From: Rhodovulum kholense
GTDB lineage: Bacteria > Pseudomonadota > Alphaproteobacteria > Rhodobacterales > Rhodobacteraceae
Assembly: GCF_003053725.1 (NCBI RefSeq)
Contig: NZ_QAYC01000016.1
Location: 25,694-89,693, forward strand
Direction of reading: 5' to 3'
DNA: 64,000 bases
Position numbers and translations under genes: made by a program
The notes under the pieces: model-generated
The model's database searches: none
What the model saw: the letters and a program-made list of their open reading frames with translations, nothing else
What the model was told of the DNA's origin: nothing
Shown: piece after piece, positions 8,862 through 18,083 of the stretch
Numbering within the stretch: position 1 is the stretch's first letter
Layout: every line of letters starts with the position of its first letter

Positions 8862-10382
8862 ATGACCACACCGAAACCCGTCATTCTGTGCATTCTCGAT
8901 GGCTGGGGCATCGGCCCCACCCATGACGACAATGCCCCGCTGCTGGCCGAGACGCCCAATTTCGACCGGCTGATGCAGACCTGCCCCAATGCGATCCTGA
9001 CCACCTTCGGGCCCGATGTCGGCTTGCCGACGGGGCAGATGGGCAATTCCGAGGTCGGCCATACCAATATCGGTGCCGGCCGGGTGGTGGCGATGGATCT
9101 GGGCCAGATCGACCTGTCGATCGAGGATGGCAGCTTCTTCCGGCAACCCGCCCTGACCGGCTTCATCGACAAGATGAAGGCCTCGGGCGGCACGGCGCAT
9201 CTGCTGGGGCTTGTGTCCGATGGCGGGGTGCATGGCCACATCGCCCATATCCTCGCAGCCGCCCGCTGCATCGCCGAGGCAGGCGTCCCGGTTGCCATCC
9301 ATGCCCTGACCGACGGGCGTGACGTGCCGCCGCAATCGGCCGACCGCTTCATCCCCGAACTTGCAGAGGGCCTGCCCGAGGGCGCGCATATCGCCACCGT
9401 GATCGGGCGCTATTATGCGATGGACCGCGACAATCGCTGGGAACGGGTCAAGCTCGCCTATCACGCCATGGCCAACGGCCTTGGCGAAGAGGTCGCCAGC
9501 GCCGAAGAGGCCGTGCAGAAGGCCTATGATCGCGGCGAGACCGACGAGTTCATCCACCCCTCGGTGGTCGCGGGCCATGACGGCATCAAGGATGGCGACG
9601 GACTCTTCTGTCTCAATTTCCGGGCCGACCGCGCCCGCGAGATCCTGCGCGCCTTCGCCCAGCCCGATTTCGACAGTTTCGATACCGGGACCCGGCCGCA
9701 GCTCGCCGCGCTGCTGGGGATGGTCGAATATTCGGTCGAGCACAACGCCTGGATGGACACAGTCTTTCCCAAGCGCAAGATCGTCAACACCCTGGGCGAA
9801 TGGGTCGCCAAGCAGGGGCTGACCCAGTTCCGGCTGGCCGAGACCGAGAAATACCCCCATGTCACCTTCTTCCTGAACGGCGGCAAGGAAGCGCCCGAAG
9901 TGGGCGAGGACCGCTTCATGCCGCCAAGCCCGAAGGTCGCGACCTATGACCTGGCGCCCGAGATGTCGGCCGAGGCGGTCGGCGACAAGCTGGTCGAGGC
10001 CATCGGCAAGGGCTATGACCTGATCGTCGTGAACTTCGCCAATCCCGACATGGTCGGCCATACCGGCATCCTGTCGGCGGCCATGAAGGCTTGCGAGGCG
10101 GTGGACCGCAATCTCGGCCGCGCACTCGAGGCGCTTGCGGCGGCGGGCGGTGCGATGATCGTCACCGCCGATCACGGCAATTGCGAGACCCTGATCGACC
10201 CGGCGACGGGCGGCCCGCATACCGCGCATACCCTGAACCCGGTGCCGGTGATTCTGGTCGGCGGGCCCGAGGGTGCGCGGCTTCGCAACGGGCGGCTGGC
10301 CGATCTGGCGCCGACCGTTCTGGAGCTGATGAACCTGCCGAAACCGCCCGAGATGACGGGCGAAACCCTGATCGGCGTGTGA
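8862..10382 (+). CDS. gpmI: 2,3-bisphosphoglycerate-independent phosphoglycerate mutase
   Basis: GpmI interconverts 3- and 2-phosphoglycerate in glycolysis and gluconeogenesis with two Mn ions. The 506-residue length is normal. The alkaline-phosphatase-superfamily motifs are clear: LCILDGWGIG (Asp13), the phosphorylated Ser in MGNSEVGHTNIGAGR (Ser63), the HALTDGRDVPP segment, and C-terminal FANPDMVGHTG and TADHGNCE metal ligands. It heads a row of plus-strand genes (EnvC-like, ctpA, rppH) with short gaps. Confidence 0.97.
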   Translation: MTTPKPVILCILDGWGIGPTHDDNAPLLAETPNFDRLMQTCPNAILTTFGPDVGLPTGQMGNSEVGHTNIGAGRVVAMDLGQIDLSIEDGSFFRQPALTGFIDKMKASGGTAHLLGLVSDGGVHGHIAHILAAARCIAEAGVPVAIHALTDGRDVPPQSADRFIPELAEGLPEGAHIATVIGRYYAMDRDNRWERVKLAYHAMANGLGEEVASAEEAVQKAYDRGETDEFIHPSVVAGHDGIKDGDGLFCLNFRADRAREILRAFAQPDFDSFDTGTRPQLAALLGMVEYSVEHNAWMDTVFPKRKIVNTLGEWVAKQGLTQFRLAETEKYPHVTFFLNGGKEAPEVGEDRFMPPSPKVATYDLAPEMSAEAVGDKLVEAIGKGYDLIVVNFANPDMVGHTGILSAAMKACEAVDRNLGRALEALAAAGGAMIVTADHGNCETLIDPATGGPHTAHTLNPVPVILVGGPEGARLRNGRLADLAPTVLELMNLPKPPEMTGETLIGV

Positions 10383-10392
10383 GACAGGCGGC

Positions 10393-11562
10393 GTGAGACA
10401 GGCAGGCGGCCCGTTTCTCGCCCTTCTGATCGCCGGGGCCGCGCTGGCGGCCCTGTCAGTCCCGCTCTGGCCGACCCCGGCCCTGGCCCAGACCGCCGAT
10501 CCGGCCGAGACCGCAGAGGCTGCGGCCGCGGCGCTGCGGGACGCCGCCGACCGGCTGCAGGCCGCGGGAGGTGCCCGCGACCGGGTCGCCGCGCTTACCG
10601 AAACCGTGCGCGCCTATGAACAGGGCCTTGCCGCCCTTCGCGAGGGGTTGCGGCGCGCCGCGGTTCGGGAACAGACCATCGCCGCCGTGCTTGATGCCCG
10701 GCGCGAGGAGATCGCCCAGCTTGTGGGCGTGCTCTCCAGCATCGAACGCAATCCCGAGGCGCTGGTTCTGCTGCACCCGACCGGGCCGCTTGGCGCCGCG
10801 CGGGCGGGCATGATGCTGGGCGAGGTGACCCCGGCGCTGCAGGCCGAGGCCGAGTCGCTGCGCGGCCAGCTGGACGAGATCGCGCTGATCCGGGCGCTGC
10901 AGGAAAGCGCGGCCGACGATCTGGCGGCGGGGCTTTCGGGGGTGCAGACCGCGCGCACCGAACTGAGCCAGGCCATCGCCGACCGCGGCGACCTGCCGCA
11001 GCGCTTTTCGGCCGACCCCGAGCGTCTGGCCCATCTGGCCGACAGCAGCGAGACGCTTGACAGCTTTGCCGCGGGGCTGTCCCAGGTCGGCGGCACCGCC
11101 CCCCAAGACAGCGCCCCGCCCGCCTTCGAGGCGCTGGAGGGCCAGCTGCCGCTGCCGGTCGAGGGCACGCTTCTGCGCGGCTTCGAAGAGCCCGACGCGG
11201 CCGGGATCGTCCGGCCGGGCCTGGTGCTGGCGACCCGGCCGCTGGCGCTGGTGACGACCCCGGTCGCGGCCACGATCCGCTATCGCGGGCCGCTGCTCGA
11301 CTACGGAAATGTGATGGTGCTGGAACCCGCCGAGGGATATCTGCTGGTGCTTGCCGGGATGGCGCAGGTCTATGGTGCCGAGGGTCAGGTGCTTGCCGCC
11401 GGCGCGCCGGTCGGTCTCATGGGCGGTGCCGATCCCAACACGGCCGCGTTTCTGGACGCGGCGGCAGAAGGCGGTGGCAATGACCGTCCGGAAACGCTTT
11501 ATATGGAACTGAGACAGGGCGGCAGCCCCGTGGACCCTGCGCCGTGGTTCGCGCGACAGTAA
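10393..11562 (+). CDS. EnvC-like murein hydrolase activator (degenerate M23)
   Basis: The 389-residue protein starts at a GTG directly after gpmI and has a signal peptide (hydrophobic residues about 7-32, ending ALAQ). Residues 35-215 are Ala/Leu/Glu-rich and predicted coiled coil, as in EnvC. The C-terminal part from about 250 resembles a LytM/M23 domain (GTLLRGF, TPVAATIRYRGPLLDYGNVMV, YLLVLAGM) but lacks the HxH and Asp zinc ligands, as expected for activators of amidases in cell separation. It is typically followed by ctpA, as here. Confidence 0.88.
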   Translation: MRQAGGPFLALLIAGAALAALSVPLWPTPALAQTADPAETAEAAAAALRDAADRLQAAGGARDRVAALTETVRAYEQGLAALREGLRRAAVREQTIAAVLDARREEIAQLVGVLSSIERNPEALVLLHPTGPLGAARAGMMLGEVTPALQAEAESLRGQLDEIALIRALQESAADDLAAGLSGVQTARTELSQAIADRGDLPQRFSADPERLAHLADSSETLDSFAAGLSQVGGTAPQDSAPPAFEALEGQLPLPVEGTLLRGFEEPDAAGIVRPGLVLATRPLALVTTPVAATIRYRGPLLDYGNVMVLEPAEGYLLVLAGMAQVYGAEGQVLAAGAPVGLMGGADPNTAAFLDAAAEGGGNDRPETLYMELRQGGSPVDPAPWFARQ

Positions 11563-11577
11563 GGATTGAGGACGTCG

Positions 11578-12927
11578 ATGAAGAAATTCGTGGTTGCCGC
11601 ATTGGGCGGTGTGGTCGCCGGAACGCTCGTCGCCACCCAGGTGGCCGGGCCGCTTCTGGCCGATGAGGCCAAGTCGAACAGCTCGGTCTACGAACAGCTC
11701 GATCTCTTCGGGGACGTCTTCGAACGGATCCGGTCGCAATATGTCGAGGAGGTCGACTCGACCAAGCTGATCGAGGCCGCGATCAACGGCATGCTGACCT
11801 CGCTCGATCCGCATTCGAGCTATCTGCCGCCGAAGGACTTCGACGACATGCAGGTTCAGACCCGCGGCGAATTCGGCGGGCTCGGGATCGAGGTCACCCA
11901 GGAAGACGGGTTCGTCAAGGTCGTCTCGCCGATCGACGGCACCCCGGCCGACGAGGCTGGCATCGAGTCGGGCGACTTCATCACCCATGTGAACGGCGAA
12001 AGCGTGCTGGGCCTGACGCTTGACGACGCGGTCGAGATGATGCGCGGCCCGGTCGGAAGCGAGATCGTCATCACCGTCGTGCGCAAGGGCGTCGACGAGC
12101 CCTTCGACGTCACCATCACCCGCGACACGATCAAGCTGACCGCGGTGCGCTCGCGGGTCGAGGGCAGCACGGTCGTGCTGCGCGTCACCACCTTCAACGA
12201 CCAGACCTATGCCAATCTCGAGGAAGAGTGGAACAAGTCGGTCGAGGAACTGGGCGGCATCGAGAACGTGACCGGCGTGGTGCTCGATCTGCGCAACAAC
12301 CCCGGCGGGCTTCTGCCGCAGGCGATCAAGGTGTCGGATGCGTTCCTCGACGCCGGAGAGATCGTCTCGACCCGGGGCCGCAACCCGCAGGACAGCGACC
12401 GCTACAACGCGACCAAGGGCGACCTGACCGGCGGTCTGCCGATGGTGGTGCTGATCAATGGCGGGTCGGCCTCGGCCTCGGAAATCGTGGCGGGCGCGCT
12501 GAAGGACCATCGCCGCGCCATCGTGGTCGGCACCCGCAGCTTCGGCAAGGGGTCGGTCCAGACCGTGATGCCGCTGAAGGGCGAGGGCGCGATGCGGCTG
12601 ACGACGGCGCGCTACTACACGCCCTCGGGCCGCTCGATCCAGGCGCTGGGCGTCGCGCCCGACATCGTGGTCGAACAGCCGCCGCGTCCGCCGGTGACGG
12701 AGGAAACCGAGGATCAGCCTGCCAGCGCCGCAGCGCGGACCCGGTCCGAGGCCGATCTGCGCGGGGCGCTCGACAATGACAGCATGACCGAGGACGAGCG
12801 CAAGCAGGCCGAGGAAGAGCTGGCCAAGGCCGAAGCCGCCGCCAAGCTGCGCGAAGAGGATTACCAGCTGGCCTATGCGGTCGACATCCTCAAGGGCCTG
12901 TCGGCGCTCGACCCCGAGCACAAGTGA
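11578..12927 (+). CDS. ctpA: C-terminal processing peptidase, S41 family
   Basis: This periplasmic serine protease trims or degrades envelope proteins, often together with the EnvC/amidase system. The 449-residue protein has an N-terminal signal/anchor (residues 4-28), a PDZ domain at about 95-175 ([23 protein letters not shown]), and a catalytic domain with LDLRNNPGG (237-244), the nucleophile Ser in GGSASASE (295-302) and the catalytic Lys in SFGKGSVQT (324). The ATG chosen has AGGATTGAGG upstream; a TTG four codons earlier is less likely. A charged Glu/Ala/Lys-rich tail follows the protease domain. Confidence 0.95.
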   Translation: MKKFVVAALGGVVAGTLVATQVAGPLLADEAKSNSSVYEQLDLFGDVFERIRSQYVEEVDSTKLIEAAINGMLTSLDPHSSYLPPKDFDDMQVQTRGEFGGLGIEVTQEDGFVKVVSPIDGTPADEAGIESGDFITHVNGESVLGLTLDDAVEMMRGPVGSEIVITVVRKGVDEPFDVTITRDTIKLTAVRSRVEGSTVVLRVTTFNDQTYANLEEEWNKSVEELGGIENVTGVVLDLRNNPGGLLPQAIKVSDAFLDAGEIVSTRGRNPQDSDRYNATKGDLTGGLPMVVLINGGSASASEIVAGALKDHRRAIVVGTRSFGKGSVQTVMPLKGEGAMRLTTARYYTPSGRSIQALGVAPDIVVEQPPRPPVTEETEDQPASAAARTRSEADLRGALDNDSMTEDERKQAEEELAKAEAAAKLREEDYQLAYAVDILKGLSALDPEHK

Positions 12928-12971
12928 CACGAAAGGAGGGGGCCGGGTCGCACCGGCCCCAAAGGCACGAC

Positions 12972-13475
12972 ATGAGTCCCGAAGAGATCGAGAAACTTCC
13001 CTATCGCCGCGGCGTCGGCGCGATGCTGGTCAATGGCGCGGGCAAGGTCTTTGTCGGCCAGCGCAAGGACTGGGCCGAGCCCGCCTGGCAGATGCCGCAG
13101 GGCGGGATCGACAAGGGCGAAGAACCCGAAGAGGCGCTGTTGCGCGAACTTTGGGAAGAGACCGGGGTGACCGCCGATCTGGTCGAGATCCTCGCCCGGA
13201 CCGCCGACTGGGTCGATTACGACCTGCCGCCCGAATTGCTGGGCCGGGTCTGGAAGGGCAAGTATCGCGGGCAGAAACAGCTTTGGTATCTGCTGCGCTA
13301 TCTGGGCCGCGACGATCAGGTGAACATCGAGACCGAGCATCCCGAGTTTTCGGCCTGGACCTGGCTCGACCCCGACGCGCTTGTCGATCACATCGTGCCG
13401 TTCAAGCGGACGCTGTACGAACAGGTGGTGGGCGAGCTGGCGCCGCGCATTCCGTCGCAGGCGGGGGCCATCTGA
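12972..13475 (+). CDS. rppH: RNA pyrophosphohydrolase (Nudix)
   Basis: RppH removes pyrophosphate from 5' ends of mRNA and so starts decay. The N-terminus ([16 protein letters not shown]) and the Nudix box ([20 protein letters not shown]) are characteristic, as is the WVDYDLP and [13 protein letters not shown] core. The ATG gives 167 residues; a GTG overlapping the ctpA stop would add 16 polar residues that homologues lack as far as I recall. It follows ctpA by 44 bases and probably shares its transcript. Confidence 0.93.
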   Translation: MSPEEIEKLPYRRGVGAMLVNGAGKVFVGQRKDWAEPAWQMPQGGIDKGEEPEEALLRELWEETGVTADLVEILARTADWVDYDLPPELLGRVWKGKYRGQKQLWYLLRYLGRDDQVNIETEHPEFSAWTWLDPDALVDHIVPFKRTLYEQVVGELAPRIPSQAGAI

Positions 13476-13587
13476 CCCCTTTCCCTTGACCGGGGCGCGG
13501 CGCGCGCCCAAGTTGGCCCCGACCGTCCGCGTCCCGTGGGCGAGCGGAGCCTTGATGCTGGAGCTTGTGTAAGGACGCCCTCTGATC

Positions 13588-13615
13588 GTCGGAGGGCTTG
13601 AGATCGACCCGGAGG
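13588..13615 (+). terminator. possible terminator region between rppH and the YjhX gene
   Basis: GAGGGC and GCCCTC around a five-base loop make a 6-bp stem at the end of this 187-base gap (around 13610-13630), followed by GCGGGCCTTTCGTTT. The T-run is interrupted, so this is only a weak candidate. Nothing else is recognised in the gap. Confidence 0.25.
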
Positions 13616-13662
13616 GCCAGGAGCCCTCGCGGGCCTTTCGTTTGCCTTGCACAGGAACTTCC

Positions 13663-13923
13663 ATGAACATCTCGAAACGCGAACAGCGCGTGCTGCACGT
13701 GCTAGCTCAGGGTGGGCGCATCGTCCATGACCGCCCCGAGGCGGGCGGCAAGATCGTGGCCATCACCTGCTTTACCCGCGACGGGCTGGTCCTGTCGGAT
13801 TGCGACCTCGACGTTTTCGGCCGGCTGCGCCGCCGGCGCCTGATCGAGTCGCGCAATGGCGGCCCCTATCGCATCTCGCATCGCGGGCGGCTGAGCGTCC
13901 GGGCCCAGCCCGACAACCGCTAG
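13663..13923 (+). CDS. YjhX family (UPF0386) protein
   Basis: The 86-residue protein matches the YjhX pattern throughout: MNISKREQRVLHVLAQGGRI, a central ITCFTRDGLVLSDCDL segment, FGRLRRRRLI, and the C-terminal SRNGGPYRISHRG and VRAQPDNR. YjhX is described as a toxin in Escherichia coli with YjhQ as a partner; in alphaproteobacteria the gene is usually solitary and has winged-helix character. No acetyltransferase-type antitoxin lies next to it here. The start is the ATG after ACAGGAACTTCC; an ATG seven codons upstream is less likely. Confidence 0.85.
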   Translation: MNISKREQRVLHVLAQGGRIVHDRPEAGGKIVAITCFTRDGLVLSDCDLDVFGRLRRRRLIESRNGGPYRISHRGRLSVRAQPDNR

Positions 13924-13930
13924 ACCGGGT

Positions 13931-13964
13931 CCGGGCCGCCGGGGTCAGTGCCCCGTCGGCCCGG
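13931..13964. terminator. bidirectional hairpin between convergent genes
   Basis: Arms 13931-13944 and 13951-13964 pair over 13 of 14 positions around a 6-base loop. The loop contains the stop codon of the minus-strand thioesterase, and the stem starts 7 bases after the YjhX stop. No T-run is present, but the position between convergent genes fits a shared terminator. Confidence 0.5.
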
Positions 13965-14400
13965 GCCGCACCAGGGTTTCAAGCGCCGCGCGCAAAGGCG
14001 CCGCCAGCGGGCTGGGGCGCCTCGTGGCGGCATCGACATAGACATGCACGAAGACGCCCTCGGCCGCGGCGGTATCCTCGTCATTGCGAAACAGCGCGAT
14101 TTCGTAGCGAACCGAGCTGCGGCCCAGATGCGCGACCCGGATCCCCGCCGTCACCAAGTCGGGAAAGGCCATTTCGGCATGGTAGCGGCAGCCGGTTTCG
14201 ACCACGAGCCCGATCTGGGCGCCGCCCCGGATATCAAGCACGCCCGCCTCGATCAGCCAGCCGTTCACTGCTGTGTCGAACAGCGCGTAATGCACGACGT
14301 TGTTCATGTGGCCGTAGATGTCGTTGTCTTCCCAGCGCGTCGTCAGGCTGCGGAAGGCCGCGAAATCGGCGCGGCGGGCGGGGGGCAGTCGGTCGGCCAT
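13945..14400 (-). CDS. acyl-CoA thioesterase, 4HBT hotdog family
   Basis: The 151-residue hotdog-fold protein carries the 4-hydroxybenzoyl-CoA-thioesterase signature TTRWEDNDIYGHMNNVVHYA near residues 20-38, with the DxxGHxNN active-site element, and the HLGRSSVRYEIALFR beta strands. It would hydrolyse acyl-CoA esters in the cytoplasm. It is the last gene of the Liv transporter/ALDH/SDR operon, 14 bases after the SDR gene, so it may release the pathway's CoA product. The substrate is unknown. Confidence 0.85.
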   Translation of the reverse strand: MADRLPPARRADFAAFRSLTTRWEDNDIYGHMNNVVHYALFDTAVNGWLIEAGVLDIRGGAQIGLVVETGCRYHAEMAFPDLVTAGIRVAHLGRSSVRYEIALFRNDEDTAAAEGVFVHVYVDAATRRPSPLAAPLRAALETLVRPGPTGH

Positions 14401-14414
14401 GGGGCGCGGTCCTT

Positions 14415-15164
14415 TCAGATCGTGCGGCCGCCATCGACCTCGAGGATCACCCCGGTGATGAAATCGGCCTCGTCCGATCCGAGATAAAGCGCTGCATTGG
14501 CGACGTCACGCGGTTGGGACAACCGCCCCAGCGGGATCGTTGCGATGAAGCGTTCGCGGTTTTCGGGGGTGTCCGGCACGCCCATGAACTGTTCCAGAAG
14601 GCCGGTCACGCCCATCACCGGGGCGATGCCGTTGACCCGGACGCGGTCTGGCGCCAGCTCGACCGCCAGCGAGCGGGTCATCAGGTTCACCGCGCCTTTC
14701 GAGGAATTGTACCAGGTCAGCCCGGGCCGGGGCCGGATGCCCGCAGTCGAGCCGACATTCAGCATCACCCCTCCGCCCTGCGCGCGCCAGATCGGCACGC
14801 AGACCTTGGTCATGTGAAAGATCGACAGCACGTTGATGTCGTAGATCTTGCGGAAAGTGGCCTCGTCGGTCTCCATCAGCGGCTGGTTGCGGTTGGTCCA
14901 GCCCGCGTTGTTGACGACGATGTCGAGCCGCCCGAAGGCCTCCTGCGTGGTGGCGACAGCGGCCGCGACCTCGTCGCCCTTCGAGACATCGCAGCCGATG
15001 GCCAGGGCGTTCTCGCCCAGCTCGCTGGCCACCGCCTTGGCGCGGTCGCGGTCGATGTCGACCACCGCCACACGGGCGCCCTCGCGGATATAGGTCTCGG
15101 CGATGCCCCGCCCGAAGCCCGAGGCCGCCCCCGTCACCAGTGTCGCCTTGCCGTCCAGTCTCAT
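14415..15164 (-). CDS. short-chain dehydrogenase/reductase (SDR)
   Basis: The 249-residue classical SDR has the nucleotide-binding TGAASGFGRGIAE (11-23), NNAGW near 87-91, the structural LNVGSTAG, the catalytic YNSSK (Tyr and Lys about 152-156) and the C-terminal SDEADFITGVILEVDGG. VAVVDID with an Asp after the second strand points to NAD(H). It probably oxidises a hydroxyl of an intermediate. Its neighbours are an aldehyde dehydrogenase upstream and a thioesterase downstream in one minus-strand operon. Confidence 0.9.
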   Translation of the reverse strand: MRLDGKATLVTGAASGFGRGIAETYIREGARVAVVDIDRDRAKAVASELGENALAIGCDVSKGDEVAAAVATTQEAFGRLDIVVNNAGWTNRNQPLMETDEATFRKIYDINVLSIFHMTKVCVPIWRAQGGGVMLNVGSTAGIRPRPGLTWYNSSKGAVNLMTRSLAVELAPDRVRVNGIAPVMGVTGLLEQFMGVPDTPENRERFIATIPLGRLSQPRDVANAALYLGSDEADFITGVILEVDGGRTI

Positions 15165-15191
15165 TCAGATCTCTCCGTTCCTAGATTGGCC

Positions 15192-16646
15192 TCAGCCATG
15201 GTGCGTCACGATGGTCTTGAGGGTGGTGAAATCATGCAGCGCGGCAAAGCCCTTCTCGCGGCCATGCCCGGATTTGCGCCGCCCGCCGAAGGGGAGTTCC
15301 ACCCCGCCGCCCGCGCCATAGCCGTTGACGAAGACCTGGCCGCAGCGCATCGCCTTGGCCACCCGCTGCTGGCGCGCGCCGTCGCGGGTCCAGACGGAGG
15401 CGACAAGCCCGTAATCGGTGCCGTTCGCGATGGCGATGGCCTCTGCCTCGTCCTCGAAGGGGATCACGCAAAGGACCGGGCCGAACACCTCTTCCTGCGC
15501 GATCCGCGAGCCCGGGTCGCAGGGGCCGAAGACCGCGGGCGCGACGTAAAAGCCGTGTTCGGGCGTTCCGGGCGCGATGCGGCCCCGGGCGATCAGCGGT
15601 GCCCCGGCATTGGCGATATAGGCCTCGACGCGGGCTTTCTGCCGGGCCGAGATCAGCGGGCCCAGCACCGAGTCCTCGCCCGAGTCGGATGCCTCGATCG
15701 CCTCGAACCGGGCCTTCAGTCCGGCCACGACCGTGTCGAACACGCCCCGCTGCACCAGCACGCGGCTGCCCGCGGAACAGGTCTGGCCGCCATTCTGGAT
15801 CACAGCATTCACAAGGACCGGCAGCGCGGCCTCGAGATCGGCATCGTCGAACACGATCTGCGGGGACTTGCCGCCCAGTTCCAGCGTGCAGCCGATGAAG
15901 TTGCGCGCGGCCTCGGTCTGGATCAGCACGCCCACCTCGGGCGAGCCGGTGAACGATATGAAGTCGATGCCCGGGTGGCGCGACAGGGCCGCGCCTGCGG
16001 TTTCGCCGCGCCCCGTGACGATGTTCAGCGCGCCCGTCGGAAACCCCGCCTCGACCGCCAGCGCCCCGATCCGGAGCGCGGTCAGGCAGGCCTCTTCGGC
16101 GGGTTTCAGCACGGCGGCATTGCCCGTCGCAAGCGCGGGCGCCACGGACCGGCCGAACATCTGCGCGGGATAGTTCCAGGGGATGATATGGCCGGTCACG
16201 CCATGCGGTTCGCGATGCAGTTCGACATTGTGGCCCTTGAGAAAGGGGATGATCTCGCCATGCAGCTTGTCGGCCGCGCCGCCGTAATATTCGAAATAGC
16301 GCGCGGTCACCGCCATGTCGGCGCGGGCCTGCCGGATCGGTTTTCCATTGTCGCGGCTTTCGAGCCGGGCCAGCGCCTCGGCCTCGTCCTCGATCCGGCG
16401 GGCGAGGCGCAGCAGAAGGCGCCCGCGTTCGGCCGCGCTCAGGCGGGACCAGTCGCCGCCTTCGAAGGCGGCGCGGGCGGCGGCGACAGCGGCGTCGACA
16501 TCGTCGGGGCCGCTATCGGCGATCCGGGCGAAGGGCTGGCCGTCGATGGGCGAGATCACCTCCATCGTGGCGCCCGAGGCGGCGGGCTGCCAGACATTGC
16601 CGATCAGGTTGGCGGGCTCGGGCAGGGGCAGGTCGGTCTGGTTCAT
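15192..16646 (-). CDS. aldehyde dehydrogenase
   Basis: The 484-residue NAD(P)+-dependent ALDH has the oxyanion Asn in IIPWNYP, the general base in LELGGKSPQ and the nucleophile in GGQTCSAGSR, all intact. The C-terminal PFGGRRKSGHGREKG is typical of the betaine/aryl aldehyde group. The start chosen is the ATG after GAGAGGCCGCC; an ATG ten codons upstream is possible. It lies between the Liv ATPase genes and the SDR gene. With the divergent alcohol dehydrogenase, it suggests an alcohol-to-acid branch; the substrate is unknown. Confidence 0.93.
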   Translation of the reverse strand: MNQTDLPLPEPANLIGNVWQPAASGATMEVISPIDGQPFARIADSGPDDVDAAVAAARAAFEGGDWSRLSAAERGRLLLRLARRIEDEAEALARLESRDNGKPIRQARADMAVTARYFEYYGGAADKLHGEIIPFLKGHNVELHREPHGVTGHIIPWNYPAQMFGRSVAPALATGNAAVLKPAEEACLTALRIGALAVEAGFPTGALNIVTGRGETAGAALSRHPGIDFISFTGSPEVGVLIQTEAARNFIGCTLELGGKSPQIVFDDADLEAALPVLVNAVIQNGGQTCSAGSRVLVQRGVFDTVVAGLKARFEAIEASDSGEDSVLGPLISARQKARVEAYIANAGAPLIARGRIAPGTPEHGFYVAPAVFGPCDPGSRIAQEEVFGPVLCVIPFEDEAEAIAIANGTDYGLVASVWTRDGARQQRVAKAMRCGQVFVNGYGAGGGVELPFGGRRKSGHGREKGFAALHDFTTLKTIVTHHG

Positions 16647-16659
16647 GGCGGCCTCTCGG

Positions 16660-17334
16660 TCAGGCGGGGATGGCATGGGGGTCCGGCGCGGCGACCTCGC
16701 CGCGTTCGATCACCAGCGTGCGGTCGGCAAAGCCGCGCAGCAGCGCGGGGTTCGATTCGGTGATCAGCAGCGTCACCGTCCGGTCGGCATCGCGCAACGC
16801 GCGCAGCGCGTCGGCGTAGCGCAGGGCCAGCGCCGGGGCGAGGCCCTGGAAGGGTTCGTCCAGCATCACCAGCCGGGTGCCCAGCATCAGCGCCCGGCCC
16901 AGCGCCACCATCTTGCCCTGACCGCCCGAGACATTGCCCGCGGGCCGGTCCTCCAACTCTTTCAACTCGGGCAGGATCGAATGGACGCGATCAAGCCTGC
17001 GCTGCGTCTCGGCCCGGTCGAGCCGGGCGTTCTGGGCGGGCAGCAGAAGGTTTTCCCCGACCGTGAAGGCCGAGAACAGCCGCCGATCCTCGGGTGCGTA
17101 GCCGATGCCGAGCCCCGGGCGGCGCGCGGGATGCATCGGCCCCAGCGGATGGCCGTCGAGCAGGATCTCGCCGGTCACGTCGGTAAAGCCCATGACCGAC
17201 CGCAGAAGCGTGGTCTTGCCAGCCCCGTTGCGCCCGATCAGCGCTACGGTCTCGGCCTCGCCGATCCTGAAATTCAGCCCGCGCAGGATCGGGATCTTGC
17301 CAATGGCGGCATCGACATCGCGAAATTCCAGCAT
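16660..17334 (-). CDS. livF: branched-chain-type ABC transporter ATPase (LivF)
   Basis: The 224-residue ATPase has Walker A GRNGAGKTTLLRSVMGF, the Q-loop region YAPEDRRLFSAFTVGENL, a signature NVSGGQGKMVALGRAL (Gly-Lys where LSGGQQQ is usual) and Walker B MLDEPFQGLAP. It is one of two ATPases of a Liv/HAAT importer. The name reflects family, not proven substrate. Its ATG overlaps the livG stop by one base (TGATG). Confidence 0.92.
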   Translation of the reverse strand: MLEFRDVDAAIGKIPILRGLNFRIGEAETVALIGRNGAGKTTLLRSVMGFTDVTGEILLDGHPLGPMHPARRPGLGIGYAPEDRRLFSAFTVGENLLLPAQNARLDRAETQRRLDRVHSILPELKELEDRPAGNVSGGQGKMVALGRALMLGTRLVMLDEPFQGLAPALALRYADALRALRDADRTVTLLITESNPALLRGFADRTLVIERGEVAAPDPHAIPA

Positions 17335-18083
17335 CAGACGGCCTCCCCGATGACATCGCGGATGACGTCGGGATGGTCGAGGATCTCGCGAGGGGTGCCG
17401 CGCAGCTGCACATTGCCCGCGTTCCAGACCGCGACCTCTTCGGCATGGCGCTCGACGATGCCCATGTCGTGTTCGACGAAGACCGAGGTCACTTTCCGTT
17501 CGGCCAGGGCCTCGACCAGGATCTCCATGATCCGGTGCTTTTCCGAAGAGGCGACGCCCGAGGTCGGCTCGTCCATCAGCAGAAGCCGGGGCCGCAGTGC
17601 CAGCGCGACGGCGATGTCGACCAGCTTGCGCTGGCCCTCGGGCAGCTCGACCACCGGGCGATGCGCGGCATCGGCGCATTTCACCATCTCGAGCAGGTGC
17701 ATCATCTCGTCCCTCTCGGGGATGCGGTGCAGGTTCATGAACGGGTTGCGCAGCCGGTCGCGGGCGGCGACCGCGATCAGCAAGTTTTCCAGCGCGGTAT
17801 GTTCGGTGAACAGCTGCGGGATCTGGAAGGCGCGGGCCACGCCCTTCTGCACGATCCGGCGCGGGGGCAGGGGTGTTACGTCCTCGCCCTCGAACAGGAC
17901 CTGCCCGGCGCTGGGCTTGATCCAGCCGGTGCAGATGTTCAGGAAGGTGGTCTTGCCCGCGCCGTTCGGCCCGATGATGGCGAGGTTGCGCCCCGCCGTG
18001 ATGCTCAGCGAGACGTCATTGGCCGCGATCACGCCGCCGAAGCGGATCACGAGGTTGCGGGTTTCGAGCAGCGGCGCGGTCAT
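17334..18083 (-). CDS. livG: branched-chain-type ABC transporter ATPase (LivG)
   Basis: The 249-residue ATPase has Walker A GPNGAGKTTFLNICTGW, the LivG-specific ARAFQIPQLFTEHTALENL region, Walker B LLLMDEPTSGVA and the switch His in VFVEHDMGIV. The signature segment is VELPEGQRKLVDIA rather than LSxGQ, a variation seen in this subgroup. It overlaps livM by four bases (ATGA) and livF by one, so the three are translationally coupled. Confidence 0.93.
   Translation of the reverse strand: MTAPLLETRNLVIRFGGVIAANDVSLSITAGRNLAIIGPNGAGKTTFLNICTGWIKPSAGQVLFEGEDVTPLPPRRIVQKGVARAFQIPQLFTEHTALENLLIAVAARDRLRNPFMNLHRIPERDEMMHLLEMVKCADAAHRPVVELPEGQRKLVDIAVALALRPRLLLMDEPTSGVASSEKHRIMEILVEALAERKVTSVFVEHDMGIVERHAEEVAVWNAGNVQLRGTPREILDHPDVIRDVIGEAV

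Noticed and set aside
10456..12930. 824-codon minus-strand frame over the EnvC-like and ctpA genes
   Set aside because: Antisense to two genes with clear catalytic or structural motifs; composition is typical of a shadow.
13476..13662. Possible small RNA in the rppH-YjhX gap
   Set aside because: Only a weak hairpin near 13610-13630 with a broken T-run was found, and no promoter-like pair; the evidence is too thin to call an RNA gene.
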